DNA of 64,000 nucleotides from Saprospiraceae bacterium. Lineage in GTDB: Bacteria; Bacteroidota; Bacteroidia; Chitinophagales; Saprospiraceae. Shown here in pieces: positions 8,201 to 15,973 of the stretch. The notes below the pieces were generated by a model. The model had not been told where the DNA came from. It saw only the letters and a list, made by a program, of their open reading frames with translations, and did no database searches. The translations under genes and the position numbers were made by a program. Numbering within the stretch: position 1 is the first letter of the stretch; every line of letters starts with the position of its first letter. The DNA is taken from assembly GCA_020629715.1 (NCBI GenBank), contig JAHDCU010000005.1:1-64000 (forward strand). The letters are read 5' to 3'.

Positions 8201-8648
8201 TGGTGCTTTCCCAACAGATCCTTATTCGCATACACCTGGAGGTAAAGGTGCACAACAGCCTGGTATGACAGGTCAGGTCAAAGAAGATTTCTTATCAAGA
8301 TTTGGGGAGTTAGGTGTATTTGTACGTGATGGACAGATTAGCTTCAATCCAAGTTTACTCAGACAAAGTGAATTTTTGATCGAGGGCAGTGTATACAGTT
8401 ACATTGATGTACATGGAGAGCACAAAACTATCCAACTAGCTGCAGGAACGCTTGGCTTTACATACTGTCAAGTACCCGTAGTCTATAGCATCGGAGATAC
8501 GAGTGCAATTACACTATCCAAGGGGGGACAGGATCAGGCTAAGGCCGAAAAACTGATCATTTCTACTAGTGATTCTTTAGAAATATTCAAGCGTAGTGGA
8601 ACCATTGATAAGATTAGCATTCAGATAGATCGTAGCATCCTTAAGTAG
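5208..8648 (+). CDS. Probable GH149-type beta-1,3-glucan phosphorylase (GH94-related)
   Basis: 1146 residues, no signal peptide, so cytoplasmic. Order: an N-terminal beta-sandwich (about 1-300, including FISSNGGLSAGRTNSEHALFP), then a long (alpha/alpha)6 region with WSYIGYWGDHQI and PEWNDANNAL. The WND aspartate (D644) sits where GH94-type phosphorylases keep their general acid. Length and context (GH17, GH30, MFS) fit family GH149, which phosphorolyses beta-1,3-oligoglucans to alpha-glucose-1-phosphate; GH161 or another GH94-like family cannot be excluded. The ATG at 5208 is preferred over a TTG two codons earlier. It lies 182 bp after the GH2-like gene and 12 bp before GH17, implying an operon. 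Confidence 0.6.
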   Translation: MTNSKTDENQTLKQVLMDGEQFFIIENNDDLRPFFMSIVSDSNHWMFISSNGGLSAGRTNSEHALFPYYTDDKITEAAEITGSKSIFMVDTAGTQKLWEPFSIRQEGLYHTTRNLYKNVYGNKVMFEEINHDLNLKFRYQWNSSNRFGFVRKSEITNLGSEEITISLLDGIQNILPANVDSGLQNASSNLVDAYKRSELHSDSGIGIFALSAIIVDRAEPSESLKASIAWSIGIEKPTILLSSQQLSKFRQDGIVEGETDVKAEKGAYFIHDKIALEADQSKSWSIIADVSKTQSDVVALAETIVNTTDLPQVIDRDIQAGTSHLIELVGSADGLQLSADHLRDTRHYSNTLFNIMRGGIFDDSYMIMKWDFEQYVSKANKQSYRRNAAFFAQMEERFSIFQLQERLSTVQDPDFKRLCIEYLPLCFSRRHGDPSRPWNKFSINTQNEDGSKILDYQGNWRDIFQNWEALVMSYPAFVEGMIHKFLNASTFDGYNPYRVTKDGFDWESIEPDNPWSYIGYWGDHQIIYLLKLLELYNNHYPGALASSFEENIFVYANVPYKIKSFEEILQDSKETVDFDGALEKQLEYDRHQMGADGALIKNASGDIHHVNFIEKILATLLAKLSNFIPEAGIWMNTQRPEWNDANNALVGNGVSMVTLYYIRRFIVFMNDLLDTAKTSEVHISSELFSFYRSIASIMASSLEKLGTAVSDADRMSITAQLGEAASDYRWTIYRKTFSGSSDKLPLTSLKQFLADSLKLVEHSINANQRTDKLYHAYNLMTVENNKEISVSYLSEMLEGQVAVLSSGYLSPADALEVLHALKASKLFRPDQYSYILYPNKELPGFLSRNTVPSASVNGSELLTQMIKDGVRDIVEQDVKGAYHFNSNFKNANDLKDALDGLGDGSYAALADQDRDHVLQAFEEVFNHKAFTGRSGTFYGYEGLGSIYWHMVSKLQLAVQECCIQAIHEGADAATIGGLLDHYYEISAGIGVHKPPKLYGAFPTDPYSHTPGGKGAQQPGMTGQVKEDFLSRFGELGVFVRDGQISFNPSLLRQSEFLIEGSVYSYIDVHGEHKTIQLAAGTLGFTYCQVPVVYSIGDTSAITLSKGGQDQAKAEKLIISTSDSLEIFKRSGTIDKISIQIDRSILK

Positions 8649-8660
8649 AACAAAGACACG

Positions 8661-9977
8661 ATGACATATTACAACCAAGCCCTAGAAAGATCTTCATATA
8701 ATGTAGAGCGGCTACTGTTGTATATCTGTATGATCATATGTTTTACGGCATGTATGCCTGATTCGACTCAAGACAAAAGAAGAGAGCATAAAAAAGAATT
8801 ACATGCCAAGGATATCTTGGGTCATCCTGATTATCTTGCTATTTCTTATGGCGGATATCGTCAGACTACGAGAGATATTCAACCGACGATTAGTGAATTG
8901 AAGGAGGATATGAAAATCCTACATGCTATGGGAATCAGAGTATTGAGGACATATCAAACCAAGTTGCCTCATGCTAAAAATGTACTAGCCGCTATTGAAG
9001 AACTGAAGGTGGAGGATCCAAGTTTTGAAATGTATGTTATGCTTGGCGCATGGATAAATTGTAAAGATGCTTGGACGGATCATCCTGATCATGAAGGAGA
9101 AAATGAATCAGAAAACCAGGAAGAAATCCGTCGAGCGGTGGCACTAGCGAAAAAGCACCCAAGTATAGTAAAAGTCATAGCAGTAGGTAACGAAGCGATG
9201 GTGAAATGGGCAGCAAGCTATTTTGTACAAGCAAGAGTGATCCTTAGATGGGTTAATTACTTACAAGCCTTAAAAAAAGAGGGTACTTTAAGTGAGCACC
9301 TATGGATTACGAGTTCTGATAATTTTGCATCTTGGGGTGGTGGCGATGCAGTATATCATACCGCAGATCTGAATCAATTGATCAAAGCGGTAGATTATGT
9401 ATCCATGCATACCTATCCCATGCATGACACTCATTACAATCCTGACTTTTGGGGGGTGTCGAATGAGGAGTCTACCTTACCCAAGGTTGAAATGATCGAG
9501 AAAGCTATGCAAAGAGCATACCTGTATGCAAGAGCACAATATGAAAGTACTTCTAGATATGTGCGAAGTATAGAAAGAAGTAAACCGGTCCACATAGGTG
9601 AAACTGGTTGGGCAAGTGCATCAAATGGCTTCTATGGTCCTGATGGGTCTAAAGCGACGGATGAGTATAAAGAGTCTTTATACTTCCATAAAATGAGAGA
9701 CTGGACACGGCAAGATAGCATTGCCTGTTTCTACTTTGAAGCCTTTAATGAGCCTTGGAAAGATGCTAAAAACCAAGGTGGTTCTGAAAATCATTTCGGT
9801 CTATTTACTGTGGATGGTCAAGCGAAATATGCGATTTGGGATTTGGTAGATCAAGGGATATTCAATGACTTAACACGTGGAGGTAAAACCATAACAAAAA
9901 CATATGATGGTGATGTAGATAGCTTGTTAAACGCTGTACCGATGCCGCCTGTAAAAGACTTAATTTTGAATCAGTAA
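8661..9977 (+). CDS. GH17 family beta-1,3-glucanase-like lipoprotein
   Basis: 438 residues. The N-terminus has a hydrophobic segment with lipobox CFTAC (Cys at about 31), so it is probably an outer-membrane lipoprotein. GH17 signatures are present: MGIRVLRTYQ near the N-terminus, acid/base E178 in AVGNEAM and nucleophile E314 in HIGETGWAS. GH17 enzymes cleave or transglycosylate beta-1,3-glucans such as laminarin. It sits between the phosphorylase (12 bp) and the GH30 gene (10 bp), so all three are almost certainly cotranscribed. Its likely role is to cut the polymer outside the cell into oligosaccharides for import. Confidence 0.85.
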   Translation: MTYYNQALERSSYNVERLLLYICMIICFTACMPDSTQDKRREHKKELHAKDILGHPDYLAISYGGYRQTTRDIQPTISELKEDMKILHAMGIRVLRTYQTKLPHAKNVLAAIEELKVEDPSFEMYVMLGAWINCKDAWTDHPDHEGENESENQEEIRRAVALAKKHPSIVKVIAVGNEAMVKWAASYFVQARVILRWVNYLQALKKEGTLSEHLWITSSDNFASWGGGDAVYHTADLNQLIKAVDYVSMHTYPMHDTHYNPDFWGVSNEESTLPKVEMIEKAMQRAYLYARAQYESTSRYVRSIERSKPVHIGETGWASASNGFYGPDGSKATDEYKESLYFHKMRDWTRQDSIACFYFEAFNEPWKDAKNQGGSENHFGLFTVDGQAKYAIWDLVDQGIFNDLTRGGKTITKTYDGDVDSLLNAVPMPPVKDLILNQ

Positions 9978-9987
9978 ATACTGAATT

Positions 9988-11496
9988 ATGAAAAACCTAC
10001 TTTACATCATATGCTGTATATTTTTATTCAGTATGATGAGTTGTTCTGATAATAAAACCAATAATAATCCATTGCCTGCCTATGATCAAATCGAAGTATA
10101 CCAGACCTCTGCGGCTGGTGATCAAATGACGAAGCTATCGGATTTTGAAAATGGAATAGATACTACCTCTATTATTATCAACCCTAATGAGAAATTTCAA
10201 AAGATTACGGGTATTGGAGGATCATTTACAGAGTCTACTGCTTACTTATTGAATCAACTTGGAGAAGACAACCGAAAGAAAATAATTGAAGCTTATTTTG
10301 GGGAAAGTGGTGCAAAATACTCGCTGACCCGGACTCATATCAATTCTTGTGATTTCTCTTTGAGCAACTATTCGTATGCTCCGATTGCAGATGATATGCA
10401 GTTGGATAGTTTTAGTATAAATGAAGATAAGGATGATATTATACCCATGATCAAAGAAGCGATGGCTGCTTCTAAAGATGGTTTTAAAATCATAGCTTCG
10501 CCTTGGACAGCTCCACCTTGGATGAAAGACAATAAAGACTGGGTAGGAGGTAAACTGCTTCCAAAATACTATGATAGCTGGGCCCTGTTCTTCTCTAAGT
10601 ATATAGACGCATATAAAGCAGAAGGAATAGATATATGGGGAATCACGGTAGAAAATGAACCGCTTGGAAATGGCAGTAACTGGGAAAGCATGCACTACTC
10701 CGCTTCAGAGATGACGTTTTTTGTACAAAACCACCTTGGACCACAACTGGATAAGGATGGCAAGAGTGATATTGTCCTTCTAGGCTATGATCAAAATAGA
10801 GATCACCTCAAAGAGTGGGTAGATGATATGTACCAAAACGAGGAGACCTCGAAGTATTTTGATGGTACAGCCATACATTGGTATGCGAGTACATATGAGG
10901 TATTTCCAGAAGTATTACAATATGCACATAATAAAGCACCGGACAAATACTTGATAGAAACAGAGGGATGCGTAGATGCCGAGGTACCCCATTGGAAAGA
11001 TGATGCATGGTATTGGTCCAAGGAAGCAACGGACTGGGGCTGGACATGGGCGCCAGAAGAAGATAAACACCTACATCCCAAGTATGTGCCAGTTTATCGT
11101 TATGCCAGAGATATTATCGGTTGTCTCAATAATCATGTAGATGGTTGGGTAGATTGGAATATGGTTTTAGATCGACAGGGAGGGCCCAATTGGTTTAAAA
11201 ATTGGTGTCTGGCTCCGGTGATTGTAGATCCAGATGCGGATGAGGTTTACTTTACTCCGATGTATTATACCTTGTCACATTTCAGTAGATATATCAGGCC
11301 AGGAGCTCATCGTATAGGTATCAGCTTAAGTGATGATATGATACAGGCTACAGCAGTAGTAAATCCCGATGCTACTATTGCAGTAGTTCTCTTCAATCCG
11401 AGTATGAAAGAAAGAACTATTACTTTGAAAATAGGAGATAAAACGACAACACTTGGGATAAGTGCTCAAGCAATACAAACTATAGTCTTATCTTAA
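9988..11496 (+). CDS. GH30 family glycosidase (beta-1,6-glucanase/glucosidase-like) lipoprotein
   Basis: 502 residues with signal sequence and lipobox SMMSC (Cys at 19). GH30 marks are KITGIGGSFTESTAYLL, SLTRTHINSCDFSL, TAPPWMK, acid/base E224 in GITVENEP, and nucleophile E326 in LIETEGC; a C-terminal beta domain (about 430-502) follows the barrel. In marine Bacteroidota, GH30 next to GH17 typically removes beta-1,6-linked glucose branches of laminarin. The sequence fits the GH30_1/GH30_3 side (glucosylceramidase/beta-1,6-glucanase), but the subfamily was not proven. It is followed 35 bp later by the symporter. Confidence 0.85.
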   Translation: MKNLLYIICCIFLFSMMSCSDNKTNNNPLPAYDQIEVYQTSAAGDQMTKLSDFENGIDTTSIIINPNEKFQKITGIGGSFTESTAYLLNQLGEDNRKKIIEAYFGESGAKYSLTRTHINSCDFSLSNYSYAPIADDMQLDSFSINEDKDDIIPMIKEAMAASKDGFKIIASPWTAPPWMKDNKDWVGGKLLPKYYDSWALFFSKYIDAYKAEGIDIWGITVENEPLGNGSNWESMHYSASEMTFFVQNHLGPQLDKDGKSDIVLLGYDQNRDHLKEWVDDMYQNEETSKYFDGTAIHWYASTYEVFPEVLQYAHNKAPDKYLIETEGCVDAEVPHWKDDAWYWSKEATDWGWTWAPEEDKHLHPKYVPVYRYARDIIGCLNNHVDGWVDWNMVLDRQGGPNWFKNWCLAPVIVDPDADEVYFTPMYYTLSHFSRYIRPGAHRIGISLSDDMIQATAVVNPDATIAVVLFNPSMKERTITLKIGDKTTTLGISAQAIQTIVLS

Positions 11497-11531
11497 AGAC
11501 AAGTATTATAGGAAAACCAAAATTACATATT

Positions 11532-12941
11532 ATGTCCTCATCAAAATCAACCGTTCCGTTTAGTCAAAAAGTAGCATTTGGAGTAGGCATGTTAGCCAAT
11601 CAGATGTTTCCAGCCATATTAGGAATTTTTATGGTTGTTTTGGTCCAAGACTTGGGTTTTCCAGGTTGGATGTGGGGATTGATATTTTTTGCTCCGAGGA
11701 TTTTTGATGCGGTTACAGATCCTATTATGGGTTTTATATCGGATAATACGAAATCAAAATGGGGCAGAAGGCGACAATACGTACTACTAGGTGGGATTAT
11801 TATGGGCATTGCATATATTTTTATGTGGCAGATCTATCGTGAAAACACCCTAGAATATAACTTTTGGTATTTCTTTTTATGGTCGGTCGTATTCTATCTA
11901 GGTCTGACGATATTCAGTGTTCCTTATGTGGCCATGGGGTATGAGATGACAGATGACTTTCATGAACGTACCAATATTATGGCCGTGGCACAGTGGATTG
12001 GTCAGTGGGCATGGGTGATAGCACCATGGTTTTGGATCATTATGTATGATACCGATATATTCCCGACGGCAGATGCCGCTGTAAGAGAATTGGCGATATG
12101 GGTAGCTATACCTTGTGCATTATGTGCAATAGTTCCTGCCATTTTCATCAAGAGTAAGTCTACTTTACAAGAAGATTATGCACCCTTAAATTTTGCCAAT
12201 ATTGGAGGTAGTTTAATGAAAATAGTCTACGGTTTTATAGAAGCATTCAAGATGAAACCATTTCGTAAACTATGTATTGCTACATTCTTTATTTTTAATG
12301 CTTTCAACACGGTAGCAGCATTGACCTTTTTTGTAATCGTGTATAAATTATTTGATGGTGATGCAGGAGCCACAGGTGTATGGGTAGTACTCTTTGGATG
12401 TATAGGAGCATTATGTACGACCTTTATCGTGATACCTATCGTAGCCTATATGTCAAAGATTATGGGGAAGAAAAAGGCATTTGTTGTTTCTCAGAGTATA
12501 TCTATCGTGGGTTATATCATGTTGTATTTTTTATTTATCCCAGGGAAGCCGTGGATGTATATTATAGCTCTACCATTCTTCTCCTTTGGTATAGGTGGTT
12601 TATTTACTTTGATGATGTCTATGACAGCAGATGTACTTGATCTGGATGAGTTGAATACAGGATTGCGTCGAGAAGGTATATTTGGTGCTATATATTGGTG
12701 GATGGTTAAAGTAGGATTTGCTATTGCTGGCGGATTGAGTGGTCTTATTATTGCCTTTGTTGGTTTTGATCCTGCCGTGAAGGCTATGGAGCAGCAGGAT
12801 GCTATCGATGGATTACATGCATTCTTTTGCTTCTTCCCGATGGCAGGTACCATCATTGCCATCATGGTCATGTGGGATTACTCCATCTCAGAAGAAAAAG
12901 CTAATGAGACTCGAAAACTGCTTGATGCTAGGAAGCCTTAG
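11532..12941 (+). CDS. GPH-family sugar:cation symporter (MelB-like, MFS)
   Basis: 469 residues with about 12 hydrophobic segments. The family signature lies near residues 56-85: RIFDAVTDPIMGFISDNTKS followed by KWGRRR, as in glycoside-pentoside-hexuronide transporters that carry glycosides with Na+ or H+. As the last gene of the glucan cluster it would import the short beta-glucan oligosaccharides released outside, handing them to the cytoplasmic phosphorylase. There is no SusC/SusD pair in this cluster, so outer-membrane passage must use another porin. It converges with the maltose phosphorylase gene; the 86-bp gap holds only a small ATCTT/AAGAT inverted repeat. Confidence 0.85.
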   Translation: MSSSKSTVPFSQKVAFGVGMLANQMFPAILGIFMVVLVQDLGFPGWMWGLIFFAPRIFDAVTDPIMGFISDNTKSKWGRRRQYVLLGGIIMGIAYIFMWQIYRENTLEYNFWYFFLWSVVFYLGLTIFSVPYVAMGYEMTDDFHERTNIMAVAQWIGQWAWVIAPWFWIIMYDTDIFPTADAAVRELAIWVAIPCALCAIVPAIFIKSKSTLQEDYAPLNFANIGGSLMKIVYGFIEAFKMKPFRKLCIATFFIFNAFNTVAALTFFVIVYKLFDGDAGATGVWVVLFGCIGALCTTFIVIPIVAYMSKIMGKKKAFVVSQSISIVGYIMLYFLFIPGKPWMYIIALPFFSFGIGGLFTLMMSMTADVLDLDELNTGLRREGIFGAIYWWMVKVGFAIAGGLSGLIIAFVGFDPAVKAMEQQDAIDGLHAFFCFFPMAGTIIAIMVMWDYSISEEKANETRKLLDARKP

Positions 12942-13027
12942 GCTACTAAAGCATTAGCTAAGTCTCACTAAAATTGATCTTGATAATCATATGACGCAGG
13001 ATCTTTATTGAAGATCTATAAAATAAA

Positions 13028-15277
13028 CTAGCTCTTCAATATCGTGATGTCCTCACCGTTCAGCGCTTCATAGCTAAATTTGGTTCCTTCAATTTGTACC
13101 TTGAGTAGACTCCCTCTAAACTTAATTTTGAAGCTTACGGACTCCCAGTCAGTAGGCAAATGGGGAGACATATAGAGCTGACCATCTTGTACACGTAAGC
13201 CCGCAAATCCTCTAATGATACTCAGCCATGTACCTGCCATACTGGTGATATGCAGACCATCTTCTGTATCATTATTGTAATCATTGAGATCAAGTCTAGC
13301 GGTACGGAGGTACATCTCATATGCCTTGTCATGATGATCGATCTTACAAGCTAGTATAGAATGAACACATGGTGATAAGCTCGACTCATGAACTGTCAAG
13401 GGCTCATAGAAGCTAAAGTTTCTCTCTATAGTATCTCTATCAAAATCATCTTCAAAGAAATAGATACCTTGAAGTACATCTGCCTGTTTGATATAGCATG
13501 ATCGGAGTATCCTGTCCCAAGACCATTTCTGATTCAGTGGTCGATGCTCTTCAGCTAGTTGATCTACAGGGATCAGTTCCTTGTCTAAAAAGCCATCTTG
13601 CTGCAAAAATACACCGTGCTTTTCACTCTCAGGGAGATACATATTGGAGCATCGTTTGGTCCAGTCCTGAGCTTCTTGATCACTGTATTTTAAAGCACTT
13701 ATGATTTCTTGATATCGTGAAGCATGATTTTCTTCCACATATTTCAAAGCTTCCATGGTATACTCCATACACCACTTGGCGATGTAGTTGGTATACCAGT
13801 TATTATTGACATTGTTTTCATACTCATTAGGTCCAGTGACACCAAGCATGACATATTGTTGTTTGTCTTCAGACCAATTTACTCTTTGGCACCAAAATCT
13901 TGCTATGCCTACGAGCACATCCAATCCGTAATCAGCTAAATATTGCTGATCGCCTGTATAATTGATATAGTCGTAGATGGCATATGCTATAGCACCATTT
14001 CGATGTATTTCTTCAAAGGTGATTTCCCATTCATTATGGCATTCTTCACCATTCATGGTGACCATGGGGTAGAGTGCTGCTCCATTATTGAAGCCTAGTT
14101 TTTCAGCATTTTCTATGGCCTTGTCTAGTTGATTATGCCTATAGATCAAAAGATTACGAGCTACCTCTTGCCCTGCGGTACCTAGATAGAAAGGCAAGCA
14201 ATATGCTTCGGTATCCCAGTAGGTACTACCACCATATTTTTCACCTGTAAATCCTTTAGGACCGATATTGAGTCGGTTATCCTCACCAGTATAGGTTTGC
14301 AGTAAGTGGAAAATATTGAATCGTATACCTTGTTGAGCAGAGTCATCTCCATGGATTTGTATATCGGCTAAGTCCCACTTTTTTGCCCATGCAGAAGTAT
14401 GGTTTTGATGTAAGTTGTGATAGCCAAGTTTTTGATTGTCTTGACATACTTTAACAAGTTCTTCTTGAAGTAGGGTATCGGCATAATCCAAGCTTGAGCT
14501 GATAGCGGTATACTTGTAGATTGTAAGTTCTTGTCCTTCTTGAATATCAGCTTCAAAATGGGCAAAAGCCTTATCTTCTGTCTTAGAGAAGCTACAGAAT
14601 ACTTCTGTCTGATGATCAATATGATGTTCTGCGACTGCTCCAGCATGAAAGCCAGTTTTTTTAGTGACAGATTGTACATATATATGATCTTCGGTAGCCA
14701 CAGCTTTAACCGGAGTCCAAAATTTCTCATCATAGTTAGAATCTTCATTCCTCACATCAAAATTGAGGCCGCTTCGTAGCTTGATTTTACCTCTAAAGTT
14801 TGTGGATTCTAAAGAGTATTTGATCACACCTAACCGAGTATCATCCATACTGCAAAATCGTTCAGAAGATATTTTTATTTCTTTTCCTTGAGTGGTGATT
14901 AGATGTACTCTTCTGCTTAAGATACCCGTCTTCATATCTAATTCACGGTAAAAGCTTTTGACATCTGACTTGGCAACATCTACCTCTTCATCGTCCAGCA
15001 TGACTTTAATATTGATCCAATCAACACTATTGAGTACCTTGGCAAAATATTCGGGATAGCCATTTTTCCACCAACCCACTTTCGTCTTATCAGGGTAATA
15101 TACACCTCCGATATAAGACCCAGACATGGTCTCGCCGGAGTAGCTCTCTTCAAAACAGGCTCGCTGGCCCATTTTTCCATTACCAATACTCATTAAACTT
15201 TCTGAGATCTTATTGTATTCGGGACGATATTGATCTTCGATGATTTTCCAAGGATCGATGACGATATAATCTTTCAT
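13028..15277 (-). CDS. Maltose phosphorylase (GH65)
   Basis: 749 residues, the usual GH65 length, no signal peptide. Catalytic acid E485 lies in TGPNEYEN followed by NNWYTNYIAKW; the phosphate-binding segment HESSLSPCVHS is intact. The specificity loop ECHNEWEITFEEIHRNG is the maltose phosphorylase form rather than the trehalose or kojibiose type, so the predicted reaction is maltose + phosphate to beta-glucose-1-phosphate + glucose. Beta-phosphoglucomutase, which consumes that product, is encoded 24 bp upstream on the same strand. The specificity call rests on remembered loop patterns and has moderate certainty; the family is secure. Confidence 0.8.
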   Translation of the reverse strand: MKDYIVIDPWKIIEDQYRPEYNKISESLMSIGNGKMGQRACFEESYSGETMSGSYIGGVYYPDKTKVGWWKNGYPEYFAKVLNSVDWINIKVMLDDEEVDVAKSDVKSFYRELDMKTGILSRRVHLITTQGKEIKISSERFCSMDDTRLGVIKYSLESTNFRGKIKLRSGLNFDVRNEDSNYDEKFWTPVKAVATEDHIYVQSVTKKTGFHAGAVAEHHIDHQTEVFCSFSKTEDKAFAHFEADIQEGQELTIYKYTAISSSLDYADTLLQEELVKVCQDNQKLGYHNLHQNHTSAWAKKWDLADIQIHGDDSAQQGIRFNIFHLLQTYTGEDNRLNIGPKGFTGEKYGGSTYWDTEAYCLPFYLGTAGQEVARNLLIYRHNQLDKAIENAEKLGFNNGAALYPMVTMNGEECHNEWEITFEEIHRNGAIAYAIYDYINYTGDQQYLADYGLDVLVGIARFWCQRVNWSEDKQQYVMLGVTGPNEYENNVNNNWYTNYIAKWCMEYTMEALKYVEENHASRYQEIISALKYSDQEAQDWTKRCSNMYLPESEKHGVFLQQDGFLDKELIPVDQLAEEHRPLNQKWSWDRILRSCYIKQADVLQGIYFFEDDFDRDTIERNFSFYEPLTVHESSLSPCVHSILACKIDHHDKAYEMYLRTARLDLNDYNNDTEDGLHITSMAGTWLSIIRGFAGLRVQDGQLYMSPHLPTDWESVSFKIKFRGSLLKVQIEGTKFSYEALNGEDITILKS

Positions 15278-15301
15278 AACTCTAGAGGGAATTGATTTCG
15301 A

Positions 15302-15952
15302 TTAGTTAAATAATTGCATGATGCGTTTGTAGCTAATTTCGTGAAGCCCGGCGATGATAAAATCGGCATTAGGAAAGTTGTCTTCCTCACCAATAGCGAC
15401 ATTATGGAATCCTCCAGTTTGTGCTGCTTGGATACCACTGACAGAATCTTCAAAAACTACACTCTCATTTGGCTTGACACCAAGACCTTCGGCACCCATC
15501 AGAAATACTTGAGGATGGGGTTTGCTCTCGGTTGTTTTGGTGCCATCTACAATGATCTCAAATCTATTTATAATCTCAAGTTGAGTAAGTAGAGGTACCG
15601 CATTTTTACTGGCTGAGCCTAATGCTATTTTTATTTTCCGATTGATAAGCTCATCTAGAAGATCTACTGCTCCGTCTAGTATTTCAGATTGATCCATTTT
15701 GGAGATGAACTCTACGTACCATTCGTTTTTTAAAGCACAATATTTCACTTTATCGTCGTGACTCAAGACCTTATTACCAAACCCCAGTATGATATCCAAG
15801 GATTCCATTCGAGAAACTCCTTTTAATTGTTCATTCTGAGCTTCCGTAAAGTCGAATCCCAATTCATTAGCCAATCTTTTCCAGGCTTGGAAGTGGTATT
15901 TAGCAGTGTCTACAATGACTCCATCAAGGTCAAATATGCAAGCTTTGATCAT
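15302..15952 (-). CDS. pgmB: Beta-phosphoglucomutase (HAD family)
   Basis: 216 residues. HAD motif I is FDLDGVIVDTA with the nucleophile and acid/base aspartates, followed by the helical cap with GVSRMESLDIIL, motif II LGSASKN, and motifs III/IV KPHPQVFL and VFEDSVSGIQAA. This matches beta-phosphoglucomutase, which converts beta-glucose-1-phosphate to glucose-6-phosphate in the cytoplasm. It is the upstream partner of maltose phosphorylase in a two- or three-gene operon; the SWIM protein gene ends 21 bp before it. A general sugar phosphatase is less likely given the neighbour. Confidence 0.88.
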   Translation of the reverse strand: MIKACIFDLDGVIVDTAKYHFQAWKRLANELGFDFTEAQNEQLKGVSRMESLDIILGFGNKVLSHDDKVKYCALKNEWYVEFISKMDQSEILDGAVDLLDELINRKIKIALGSASKNAVPLLTQLEIINRFEIIVDGTKTTESKPHPQVFLMGAEGLGVKPNESVVFEDSVSGIQAAQTGGFHNVAIGEEDNFPNADFIIAGLHEISYKRIMQLFN

Positions 15953-15973
15953 AAGAATAGTATAAAATATAGT

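Noticed and set aside
12942-13027. Terminator between the symporter and maltose phosphorylase genes
   Set aside because: Only a 5-bp ATCTT/AAGAT stem without T-tract was found.
13028-15277. Trehalose or kojibiose phosphorylase
   Set aside because: The acceptor loop has the ECHNEWEITFEE form typical of maltose phosphorylases, and pgmB is adjacent.
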